Shown: positions 21,587 to 31,424 of the stretch, piece by piece
How positions within the stretch are numbered: position 1 is the first letter of the stretch
Layout: each line of letters begins with the position of its first letter
Source: Brachionus plicatilis
Lineage: Eukaryota; Rotifera; Eurotatoria; Ploima; Brachionidae
DNA length: 64,000 nt
Assembly: GCA_010279815.1 (NCBI GenBank)
Contig: QEOQ01000180.1
Coordinates: 543,770 to 607,769 of the forward strand
Reading direction: 5' to 3'
Notes under the pieces: generated by a model
The model's database searches: none
The model's input: the letters and a program-made list of their open reading frames with translations, nothing else
What the model was told of the DNA's origin: nothing
Program-made: the position numbers and the translations under genes

Positions 21587-22856
21587 ATGCTAGCTGAAAA
21601 AAATTCCCTACCGAAAGACGAAGCTTTTCCGTCTGCAAATGCCAATAGACGCTTATCCCTGGCCAATCTAGTCACTTATCAAATTGAGAAGAAGCGAAGC
21701 GTTCAAATAAGTGGGAAGTCTAAAAGAAGTCGACATTTAACTAGAAATTCTTATATTAGTGAAGTTAATTCAAACCAAGAAGTTAATTCTTGTGATTTGA
21801 ATGTAAATTTTATTTAAAATAAAATATTCAATTTAATTTTATTTCAAAAAAGATGCCTATTGAATTTAAAAGTTATGTATGCTCAAAAGAAGATTTTGAC
21901 TACAAAGATGATGAATATTATAGTTCAATTTTTGGTCTGATTGCCGAAGCATTCAATGAGTCCGAGACTTTATTTCAATTCTTAAAGAAGACCCTTAACA
22001 TTGTTTATTACACTAAACTCTCAATTTTGATTACAATATTGATGGGTATTTTTCATTTAATTATGGTTTATACTGGTAAATTAAAAAAAAATTAATTTTG
22101 GTAAAATGAATTTCAAATAATTTTAAAGGAATAAACAATCTAGAAAATTGTCCTAGAGAGGTTTAATTATTTCTTTAAATCCGAGAACAATTTTCGTCAA
22201 AAAAATTCAAATTTCCTCTCTATTAAATTAGATATCCTGGATTTAATTAATCCAAAAAAAATTAAATAATTAGCAATAATTGTTTGGATTTGGATCGAAA
22301 CTTGTTCTCTAAAACAATTTCTTTTATTTTTATTTTCATTTTTAAGCCGAAAATTCCAGTTTATATTTTTATATTTGGAGGAGTTGGATCATTAAAAAGC
22401 TTACAGCTCATTTGGAGCCAAGTTAGAAGAAATTCGGATGCTGACGATTATTTTATTAATTATAAGTCAAACAGCTTTGCCAATGAAACAACAAACAACA
22501 TTGCTGGTAATATTTTGGACAGCGAAGAACAAAGAATTAATAAGGGCTCCAAAGTAACCGATGCTATTGTTACCATATTTTTGATGATTTGGTAAATTGG
22601 ATTAAAATTTTAATTTTATCTAAATATTTTTTTCAGGTTTGTGTTTGGTAACTATTGGATTTGGTCAATTTATGAGCCTAATTATGACATACTACTTTTA
22701 GATCCGAATAATTGGTGTAACAGACGGCTTTATCTATTTTCTTTAGTTCACTTAATTATTTACTATTCACTGCTTAGTTTATTGATTATATTTTTACTAT
22801 TTTTGTCTATTTTAACTCAGATTCCTTGTCTCATCATTAAGTTTCAAGAATATTAA
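21587..22856 (+). CDS. TMEM272-like multi-pass membrane protein, five exons
   Basis: Exons 21587-21802, 21853-22075, 22129-22160, 22347-22591 and 22637-22856 join to 936 nt (311 aa) with consistent phases. The N-terminal ~75 residues are polar and basic, probably cytosolic. Then come a first membrane helix (YTKLSILITILMGIFHLIMV), a short loop with NCPRE, a second helix IPVYIFIFGGVGSLKSLQLI (the family's IPIY-x3-GG block), and a polar Asn/Asp/Ser loop. A third helix (IFLMIWFVFGNYWIWSIYEP) carries the characteristic W-x-x-GN-x-W-x-x-SIYEPNY block, then NNWCNRRLYLF leads into a fourth helix. TMEM272 proteins are of unknown function; this member has a longer N-terminus than I associate with the family. 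The tiny 32-nt exon 3 is supported by phase and by the CP motif before the second helix. Confidence 0.82.
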
Positions 22857-24329
22857 AACCGGTGAAAGTAAAATGTTTAAAAAGAAAAGGAGATAATCAG
22901 TAAAAAATGAAAAATTCTCTATCTTTAGGTGAATTTAAAAAAGATTTTTTTTAAAATAGAATCAAAAATTTACAGTAAAAATGTCAATCAGTAATTTTGA
23001 TATTTTAATAAATTTACAAAATATTCATTTAACAGTTTACTTGAACTAAATATTTATCGTTTTGAAATTTTTGAAATACCATGTTTTTTGACAGTTTTGG
23101 CTAAAACCTTTTTATCTGAACAAAATCTAGTTTTGATTAGGAATTCACTCTAAGCTTTTTATTGTATTTTTTTTATTAAATCACTGTAAATTAATTTCTA
23201 GTGATTTCTTGCTCAATTGAATATAATAATTTACTAATAAATTTCTTAAATATTATTTAATTTTTTTTTGAATATTTTACTTTATTAAATAAAAGATTTA
23301 TTTCATATTTATTTTAAAATAATCTTAGATGGAAAAAAAATGAAGTTTGATAAAATTTGATGCCTCCAATTCATCAATTTTTTTAATAAAAAAGATAGAT
23401 TGTTATTGTAATAATCTTAAGTATTTTCGGTTTAACCAAAAACAAACATTTATAAATAAACTTAAAATGATTTCTGCAATTTTGTACATAACTTTAATTA
23501 AATTACAAATTTTTGAAAAGTGTAGAAAAAACATTGACAAAATCAGAATTAGAAAAATATATTAGAAAGATTTTTAAATCTCTTTAGTCTTTAAAATTTT
23601 ATTAAAAATTAAACATATAAATCATTAAATTTATCTAATTTAAAAATAAATATTGTTGAAATCCGTTCTAGCGAACAATTTAACCACCAATTATTGGCGG
23701 GAAAAAAATTAAGCAAAATTTCATTTAACCGTCGGAAAACCTTTCAGAAAAAAGAAGAATCTTTCTTAAAAAAAACAAATATTGATTTATGACACTTCTA
23801 CGCTATTTTTAAAAAATTTTAAAAGATTTTTGTCAAAAAATCTTACGAGTATTTGATAGATTTTCTCTGACCGCATCAAGCACTTAAAAAAATGTGTTTG
23901 TTTAATGCTAAATAAAAGTATTAATATTTAATTTCTAGTACTTAAAATAGTTCAGTTTTTGTTAGCAATTTTTTACCCAGCTTGATTAGTCATTTTTTAA
24001 AAATTTTTTAAATTTAATTGTTGATAAAAAAAATTATTTTGAATAAAAAAATGAGACCATTTTTTTTTTTTTTTTTATTAATTAAATAATTTTGGGTTTC
24101 CCCAGGGTTTTTCCGAATAGCTTTAGCCTTCGTTTAAACCCTCTTGTCACGATACAATGTAAAAAAATCTTAGCGCTATTTTGTAGAAAAATGTTAAAAA
24201 AAAAAAAAAAACAAAATATTAAAATTTTAACTGAAATGAGAAATGTTAATTCATTTTTTTAGAAAATTTTCAAAATAAGAATTTGTTTGTAAAATTTCTT
24301 TGAAGCTTTATTCAAATTTTTAAAAAATT
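22857..24329. other. Intergenic AT-rich stretch
   Basis: Nothing coding. The frame 23347-23565 is Asn/Lys/Ile low complexity. Homopolymer runs of A and T occur near 24060-24080 and 24195-24212. Confidence 0.5.
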
Positions 24330-24427
24330 TGCCCCAAGTGAGGATCGAACTCACGACCTCCAGATTACTCCAAAGATTTAATTTTCAGATTATGAGACTG
24401 ACGCGCTACCGACTGCGCTATTGAGGC
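24330..24427 (-). tRNA. tRNA-Met(CAU), elongator type, with a 25-nt intron (copy 1)
   Basis: On the minus strand GCCTCAA (acceptor) pairs with TTGGGGC plus discriminator A. The D arm GCGC...GCGC, anticodon loop CTCATAA and T arm with GTTCGATCC are all intact. The body matches animal elongator tRNA-Met (AGCGCAGT..GTAGCGCGTCAGTCTCATA). A 25-nt intron (24366-24390 on the plus strand) sits after position 37, between CTCATA and ATCTGG; removing it gives a 73-nt tRNA and a normal anticodon stem. A T-run (AAATTTTTTAAAA on the minus strand) follows immediately as a pol III terminator. Identical to the copy at 28015-28112. Confidence 0.93.
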
Positions 24428-25335
24428 TTGATTTGGTTCAGCAAAAGAAGAGAATTTAAAAAAAATTTTGAATTTATTCATTTAAGAAATTGGATAATTT
24501 AGTTTAAATCAATATTATATTTTAAAGTACAAGATATAACTCAATGTAACCAAAGTTTTTTCTATATAGATTTAAAAAATGCAGATTTTTCGGAGTAAAA
24601 AAATTGAAAATTTTATCAATTAATTATGATTTTTATTTGTTTTGAAAAAAAATTTTTTTAAATAATTATTCCTTTTTAATTTTTTTCTCCTATCAATCTT
24701 TAAATTTTAATTATAATCGAATAAAAATAATGAAAATTAAAGTTTTAACAATTCCTATTTAAATTTTAAATAAAATTTTGTCAAAACGAATTTGTAAGAA
24801 TATTTATATTTTATTGTAAGAATTTTTAAAGTAAGTTAAATTTATCAAAGTTCAATCGAGATTTTTTCTATTCTTTTAGTTAAATTTGCTATATTTTAGT
24901 TGTTCATATGTTTAATTAGTAGAAAAATTCTAATTTAGTCAAGTAATATCGACTTAAATGAAAAATTCAGCGGGGAAAATAAAAAATTTTATAATTTAGA
25001 AAGTGAAATAGCGGCAACATTAAATTTTAATGATAGCTTTTAAGCAACGTTTTTTTACTAGTGAGAGTCCGAATAAAATAAAGAAAAAAAATTCTTTACA
25101 AATTAATAATCTAGAACAACCTCGACCAAGTCATAGATTTCATAATAACGAATCATAGATGCAATAGAATCATGTTTGAAAAAGCAAATGAGAAAATTCC
25201 ACGTCTTTGAATTGTATATGTGGCATATGCTTTTTGAAGCATTAATTTAACAAAAAAAACTATTTCAATGCAAATTTAAATCATCTAATCTTCAATTAAG
25301 CATTTTATTTTTTATTTAAATTTAGAATTTTTAAA
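24428..25335. other. Intergenic stretch upstream of the KDEL-calnexin gene
   Basis: Presumed promoter region of the gene starting at 25336. AT-rich throughout. GGCATATGCTTTTTGAAG near 25210-25230 is slightly more complex, but I see no recognisable ER-stress element or TATA box that can be separated from the AT background. Confidence 0.35.
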
Positions 25336-27455
25336 ATGAAGCTTAAATTTTTCATTTTTTTTGTTTGCGTCACAATTTACCAAGTAAATTGCAGTGAAGA
25401 GAAACCAAAATACGAACGAAAAGTTCCTGAAGGACAGACACATTTCTTAGAAACATTTGAATCTGATGAGATTGGAAAAGTATGGATCAAATCAAAAGCC
25501 AAAAAAGACGGCGTTGAGGAGTCAATCGCCAAATATGATGGTGAATGGGCAGTAGAATCAAGCTCTGATTCAGTCCTTGAAGGTGACCTTGGCCTAGTTC
25601 TCAAGTCTAAAGCCAAACACCATGCCATTTCATCCAAGCTGGAAAAAAAATTCGATTTTGCCGAGGGAAAGCCTCTAGTTGTCCAGTAAGAACATTAGAA
25701 ATTTGCTTTTTTTAATTTATCAAAAAAAATTGGGAAGAAAATTACCATAATATTTAACAACTCTTAAATTTTATTAAAATAAGAGAAATTTATTTACCTT
25801 AGAAACAATTTTTTTAAGTGTGACTTTGCATTTGGATGTCAATTAAAATTAAAATTTTTCCCAAAATTTTATTGATTTGATTTAAAATTTCATCTTGTTT
25901 TTAACTAAGCTTTTTTAATTTATTAAATTCAATTCTTGATATAATTAAATAGTAAACAAAATTTTTTTAATTTGAAATGGTAGTAGTATTAAGAACTGCA
26001 GTATGCAATAAATCTACATTAAAGCCAAATATTTTAAAAATTAGAATAAATTAAAACAAAATTTGTAGTCTGAAAATACTTTTTTGATGATCTAAAAATA
26101 AATTTAATTTAATTAAGACAAAATAAAAATTTTTATTAAATAAAATAATTTTTAAAAATTATAGAGACCTGATTTTAATGTAGCCTCGAAAACTATACTG
26201 AAAATTTATCTCTAATAAAGATAGAAAAATATTAATTTTTTTAAATAAGAACTTGACTAAAATTTTAATTAATTACTTAAATTTTTGGTAAATACTTGAT
26301 TTAATGCTAGCTTACATTTTCAGTATTTTTATCCTTAAACAAATAATTTTTATTTTAGATATGAGGTGAAATTTCAGAACGCTTTGGACTGCGGTGGCGC
26401 CTACGTCAAACTTCTAGAGGACGAGTCAAATTTAAATTTGGAACAATTTTTCGACAAGACCAGCTTCTCAATAATGTTTGGACCTGACAAATGTGGCACT
26501 GAAAACAAATTCCATTTTATCGTTCGATTCAAAAATCCAGTCACTGGCAAAGTAGAAGAACATCATGCTAAAAAATCAGACTTCCCCGGAACAGTTTTCA
26601 GCGACTCAAAAACCCATTTGTTCACCTTAAGTAAGCTATAAAAAATTGAATTAACTATTTAATTGATAATGATAATTTTAAGTCTTAAACCCGGATAATA
26701 CCTTTAAGATGTTGATTGACAATTCTGAAGTTAACTCAGGAAGTCTATTGAATGACCTCACTCCCCCAATAAACCCACCAAAGGAAATAGTTGATGCTAA
26801 TGACAAGAAACCAGAGAGCTGGGACGAAAGAGAAAAAATTCCTGATGAGACCGCTGTGAAACCAGACGATTGGGATGAAAATGAGCCAAAAATGATTGCT
26901 GACCCTGATGCAGTTAAACCCGGTGATTGGGACGAAAGTGCACCTGAAATGATTCCAGATCCTGAAGCTGTTAAACCAGACGATTGGGATGAAGCTACTG
27001 ATGGCGAATGGGAACCACCAATGATTGATAATCCGAAATGTAGCCAAGGAGGTTGCGGAAAATGGACTCCACCAAATATTGACAACCCAAAATACAAAGG
27101 AAAATGGACTCCACCTTTGATTGAGAATCCTAACTACCAAGGAAAATGGGAGCCAAGAAAATTACCAAATCCAGAGTTTTTTGAAGACAAAGATCCATTT
27201 AAGTCATTATTACCATTCTCTGCCGTTGGATTGGAATTATGGTCTATGACTGAGAATATTTATTTTGACAATTTTGTTATTGCTCAGGATCCAAAATTAG
27301 CAGAACTTTTTGCTGAAGATAATTGGGTTGCAAAGAGCAAATTGGAAAATGAGAAAGCTGATCAAAAAGAAGAAAATGTAAGCAAAGATGAAAAGGAGGA
27401 CGATCAAGATGAAGAGGACAAAGAGGAGCCTGAAGAAGTCAAAGACGAACTGTGA
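25336..27455 (+). CDS. Soluble calnexin paralogue ending in KDEL
   Basis: ER lectin chaperone of the calnexin/calreticulin family, binding monoglucosylated N-glycans on folding glycoproteins. Exons 25336-25685, 26359-26630 and 26683-27455 join to 1395 nt (464 aa). A signal peptide ([20 protein letters not shown]) precedes the lectin domain, with [12 protein letters not shown] and MFGPDKCG carrying the conserved disulfide cysteines. The P domain has four type-1 motifs (KPESWDE, KPDDWDE, KPGDWDE, KPDDWDE) and four type-2 motifs ([12 protein letters not shown] to [12 protein letters not shown]), the calnexin number; calreticulin has three of each. The globular end [16 protein letters not shown] follows. 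After KSKLENE it departs from calnexin: no membrane helix, but a Lys/Glu/Asp tail ending KDEL, the ER-retrieval signal. Intron phases match the membrane calnexin at 42868. AATAAA lies at 27569-27574. Two identical tRNA-Met genes flank it. Confidence 0.93.
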
Positions 27456-28014
27456 ACATTAGAACATTTTTTTAAATCGAGTTTAAAAAAAATTCTTAAA
27501 TTTATTTAAATTAGATTAAACCATTATTGTTTTTTTTTCTAATCTTCTAAAGATAATGTTTTGAACCAAATAAACTTTTTCAATCGATGTCTCTTTTTTG
27601 TATCAACCCGATATGTTTATCTCAGTCTCTGACAAGCAGTTATGAATAATAGATGAGATAATCGTTACAATTAAGCTGTTTAGGATAAAAATAAATAAAT
27701 AATAAATTCAATAATATTATCAAAATAATTTCAAAATTAATTTTTTCGTTTTAGATTTTTTTTAATAAATAACAAAATTAAATTTTTAAATTTAATATAA
27801 AGATGTAAAATTAAATTGAAATTAAAATTAGAATAATCTGAAAATTTCTCTAGTTAAAAATTTTTTTCGTAAAGACAATTAAAATTATGATAGTTACGTA
27901 ATTTAAATTTTTTAATTTTCAATCATATTAAATCTATTTATAAGAAGTTTAAAGGCAAAAAATTTATTTTCATTTTTATTGATATAAATTTTTAAAGTAA
28001 AATTTTAAAAAATT
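27456..28014. other. 3' untranslated and intergenic stretch
   Basis: Contains the polyadenylation signal at 27569-27574 for the KDEL-calnexin gene. The rest is AT-rich without coding frames. The last ~20 bases (AAATTTTAAAAAATTT) match the sequence beside the first tRNA copy. Confidence 0.5.
27569..27574 (+). promoter_or_regulatory. Polyadenylation signal AATAAA of the KDEL-calnexin gene
   Basis: AATAAA 114 bases after the stop codon, followed by a T/GT-rich stretch (TTTTTCAATCGATGTCTCTT). Good position and context, although the hexamer is common in DNA this AT-rich. Confidence 0.5.
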
Positions 28015-28112
28015 TGCCCCAAGTGAGGATCGAACTCACGACCTCCAGATTACTCCAAAGATTTAATTTTCAGATTATGAGACTGACGCGCTACCGACTG
28101 CGCTATTGAGGC
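28015..28112 (-). tRNA. tRNA-Met(CAU), elongator type, with a 25-nt intron (copy 2)
   Basis: Base-for-base identical to the copy at 24330-24427, including the 25-nt intron (28051-28075 on the plus strand). About 20 bp on the 3' side (pol III T-run region) and TTGA before the acceptor's 5' end on the plus strand are also shared, so the duplicated unit was slightly larger than the tRNA. Both copies are on the minus strand, either side of the plus-strand KDEL-calnexin gene. Confidence 0.93.
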
Positions 28113-29350
28113 TTGAATACTTTGGGTTTTTGTTAAACATAAGAAGTTTTTTTAAAGTTAAGTTTCAAGGTTAATCAACTGCCTAGTGTCCTTATCTGTT
28201 GAATAGACTGATTAACTCTTCATTTATTTCAATTAAAATTAATAATTCATTAAAATTCAATATATCAAAATGTTTTATTTAAAATGATTATTAAAAAAAA
28301 AAAGAAAAATTGGCAAGTTTTATTTTCTATTTGATTTTTTTTAAATTTTGAAATTACGTTGTTTAATTTAAACTCAATATTTATGCATGTTAAAATTTGA
28401 AATAAAATTACGCAATTATTTCTAAAAATGTAAAATAGAAAAAAAATCTTGCTAATTAGAAAAATTGAATTAATTGATTTGTTTAGGTCTTTGTAAATCA
28501 ATTTAAATTTATCAAAAATTTAATTGATTTAAGAAAAATAATATTTATATTATTAAAAATAGATTTTTACTTTACTTTATTTCGATTCTTTTTTTTATCT
28601 CATTTTATTAACTTTAATTTTATTTCTTTTTTATTTTATTTTTATTTATTTTTATTATTTTTTTAACTTATTCTGAAAGAGCTCTAGCTCGGTACAGAAA
28701 ACAAATAAATAAAAATAAATAAATAAATAATAAATTTTTTGAAATGCTTGAGGGATAAACATAAACGATCAATAACAAATTTGTTAATTAATTTTGAAAA
28801 AAAAATCATAAAAAGTTAGTTCTCATAATTTGTTTTTGGTACAATTAAATTATTTTTATTTCTTAAATTGTATTTAAGGTTTCTTATTTTATTTTCTTTT
28901 AGACTTTCTTTTAACAAAATAGGACCATTGTCCAGTTTAAATATTTTAAAACCAAAGTTAAGGAGTCTATAAAATTCTGTGTTGGAACCCAATTAATCCA
29001 TATTTTCAAGAAAGTTACATTTATATCAATGTGTTAAAAAGTCAAATTTAAAGAATTTAAACAAGGCAGAATAAAATAGATTAAATAGTTTCTGTGTTGT
29101 TGATTTTGGATAATATATTACTAGTGTAGCGCATTGTCAAAGAATGGAAGAGTAAATGTCTTAAAAAATTACATTTTTACAGAAGTTGAGAGATAGAATA
29201 GATTTTTAATTAAAAAATTTTCTATTTATTTGGGTACAAACTGTTGATATGTTTTGCAAAATTTAAACCACTATCTAAGGTAACTTCCAATAATTTACAC
29301 TCATCAACAACTTGAACTATTTGATTTAAAACGACAATGCTTTTTGGTAA
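28113..29350. other. Gene-free stretch with a dispersed GAGCT motif
   Basis: No coding frame (28265-28501 minus is low complexity). CTGAAAGAGCTCTAGCTCGG near 28672-28692, followed by TACAGA, is the reverse complement of a motif also found at about 40599-40626 and 47396-47425, each beside TTTATTTATTT-like tracts. Confidence 0.45.
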
Positions 29351-29535
29351 TACAGTATGTTGCAAAAGTTTAGAAATTAATTATTTTATTTATCAAAATA
29401 AAAAATCTTAAGGTTAATTCTTAAATATCTTCAAATTTTGAGTAAATTTTGCTCATAAACTGCTTAATTTAAAAACCTTCCAACTCCTCATTTGGTCTCT
29501 AAGTAACAATACCAAAAAATTTTTAATTAGGCAAA

Positions 29536-30443
29536 AATGGGTAAAAAAATTTTGTTTAGCCCACAAAAATGAAAAATCGTGGTTCAGCTAAAAAGTGGAT
29601 ATAAAAAGCAAAACGAAATTGTTAGGTGTATCTCCAAAATGTGTCTCTTCAACTAAGAAACGATATGAAGAAACTGGTTCTGTCTCTGATCGAAACCGTT
29701 CTGACGAGTCCAATTTAGAGGTCTTTAATCGAAAATCAAGAGTAATAGCAGAGTTGTTCCTCAAGTCGCTATTTTTCAAGTCTTTCGACCAAAAAGTCAA
29801 GTCAAGTCTTAAGTTGACTTGACTTTTTTTAGATTTTTCAAAAGATTTAGTAAAAATAAAATCAGACAAAACATCAACTCAAGTTACTTTTTAACTTTTT
29901 CCTGTAAAAAAAAAAATTAAGTCAAGTTGTGACTTGGACTTGACTTGAGACTTGAGATGAACAACTCTGAGTAATAGTAAAAAGGTTTAAAAATGAAAGT
30001 TTCACCCGAAATTCTGTATACCAAGGTTACAAAACGGTGGAGGGTCAGCAGGTATCTGGGGATGCATTTCCTACAAAGGCACTGGTATATGCAACATTTA
30101 TACAGGACGAATTAATCAATTTGTCTACATTAAAACCTTGGAAAACAATCTTTTACCATCTGTTGAACTCTTATTTGAACCAAATGACCCTTTTGTTTTT
30201 CAGCAAGATTGGGCTTCAGCACATACTGCTCACTCAGTGAGCGACTGTTTCAAAGAACAGAACATTGAGGTTCTGCAATTGTGTACCCGTTCACCATATT
30301 TCAACCCAATCGAGAGCGTATGGTCATACATGGATGTCAGAATGGCAAACACTAAAGTAACCTCTATTGAGCATTTAAAAGAGGTCTTACACAAAGAGTG
30401 GTTACAGATTCCGACTGAGTACAAAAATTGGTTGAATCAATGA
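29536..30443 (+). pseudogene. Tc1-family transposase remnant
   Basis: Start-like ATG at 29536; an in-frame TGA follows within a dozen codons and a frameshift occurs near 29620. The N-terminal DNA-binding part survives as LLGVSPKCVSSTKKRYEETG SVSDRNRS. After the MITE a few codons match the next region, then the segment holding the first catalytic Asp is deleted. The core resumes in one frame at about 30036 with GGGSAGIWGCISYKGTG, then FVFQQDWASAHTA (second Asp) and RSPYFNPIESVW (Glu). The spacing between these is 34 residues, the DD34E pattern. Stops, shift, deletion and insertion make it non-functional. Confidence 0.88.
29749..29969. mobile_element. hAT-type MITE inside the Tc1 transposase (copy 2 of the CAGAGTTGTT family)
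   Basis: Starts CAGAGTTGTTCCTCAAGTC and ends GAGATGAACAACTCTG, bounded by a perfect 8-bp duplication AGTAATAG (29741-29748 and 29970-29977). The interior is built of AAGTC/GACTT words like the other family members. Non-coding; its insertion post-dates the Tc1 element. Confidence 0.9.
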
Positions 30444-30770
30444 CTAAAAGAGTTTTAGCTTATTATAAGACCAAAGGCGGTCATTTCAAATATTAAATTG
30501 TAAAAATTTCTAAACTTTTTGACTGTCATTATTTTTTTATTAATTGTATAGCTTTTTCCTCTTTGAATTTTATCTGTGATTTTTTTTCACTTAATTTTTA
30601 TTTTGGTTTTATGTTTTTAGATTGATGAGAGATAAAAATTCTAAAAAAAGTCGCTTTTTTCTATTTTTCCCGCCTTTTATATACTGTACAGCAAAATCAA
30701 TTTTCACCTAAGAAACGTTGTAGAAAAAGGCTACTTATACTAATACTTTGCGCTAACTATTAGTTTAAAG

Positions 30771-31094
30771 CAGAGTTGTTTAAAAGTCCCAAAAAAAGGT
30801 CCAAGTCTGAACTCTTTTTTTTTTTTCAAAGTCAAATTCTTTTTTTCAAAGTTCTGTTTTAGAAATTTTTTTTATAAATGCCAAGTCCAGACTTTTATTA
30901 TTTGATAGATCAGGCTTCATATCAAAAAAAAAATATATGCTCTTGGTTTGTCTAATGCAATAGATTTGCCATATATCAGAATTTTCTTCAAAATTTCAAA
31001 TTTTTAAAGCCTGGACTTGGATTTTGAAAGAAAATCAAAATAAAAAGCCCGGACTTGGACTTGACTTGAGACTTGTGACTTTTAAACAACTCTG
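30771..31094. mobile_element. hAT-type MITE (copy 3 of the CAGAGTTGTT family)
   Basis: Starts CAGAGTTGTTTAAAAGTCCC and ends GACTTTTAAACAACTCTG, flanked by a perfect 8-bp duplication GTTTAAAG (30763-30770 and 31095-31102). The interior shares long words with 12397-12676. It lies about 330 bp beyond the 3' end of the mesh-like gene. Confidence 0.92.
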
Positions 31095-31424
31095 GTTTAA
31101 AGTCAGGATTCAAGATTTATTTTAAAAAATAAATAAAAAATTTAATAAAATGGCTTCGATGGTCGAAAAATTTAAAAATCAACAAATTACAATTATTTAA
31201 GACTTAAATGTTACTTTTACAATTTGATCTTTTTTAAGAAAATCTTAAATTCTTTTTTAATTTGAATTTAAAAATTTAGTTTGCAAAATCTTCACGGAAT
31301 GAGTGAGACTAAGATTCTGTTTTAGAAAAGGCTTCAATTGAATTTAAACAAAAAAATTATATTTTAAAATTTTTATTTACAACTTAATGACTTGATCGAG
31401 TAAAAAATCACAAATTCAAAGAAT

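Larger units (their letters stand above)
29353..30525 (+). mobile_element. Tc1-like DNA transposon, dead copy
   Basis: The left end CAGTATGTTGCAAAAGTTTA GAAATT (from 29353, preceded by TA) and right end AATTTCTAAACTTTTTGACT G (to 30525) form diverged terminal inverted repeats. The remnant transposase lies inside. A 221-bp hAT-type MITE has inserted into it at 29749-29969. The right-hand TA has mutated. Confidence 0.8.

Noticed and set aside
30037..30240. 67-aa ORF starting MEGQQVSGD
   Set aside because: Wrong frame over the Tc1 transposase; the DD34E core reads in the neighbouring frame.
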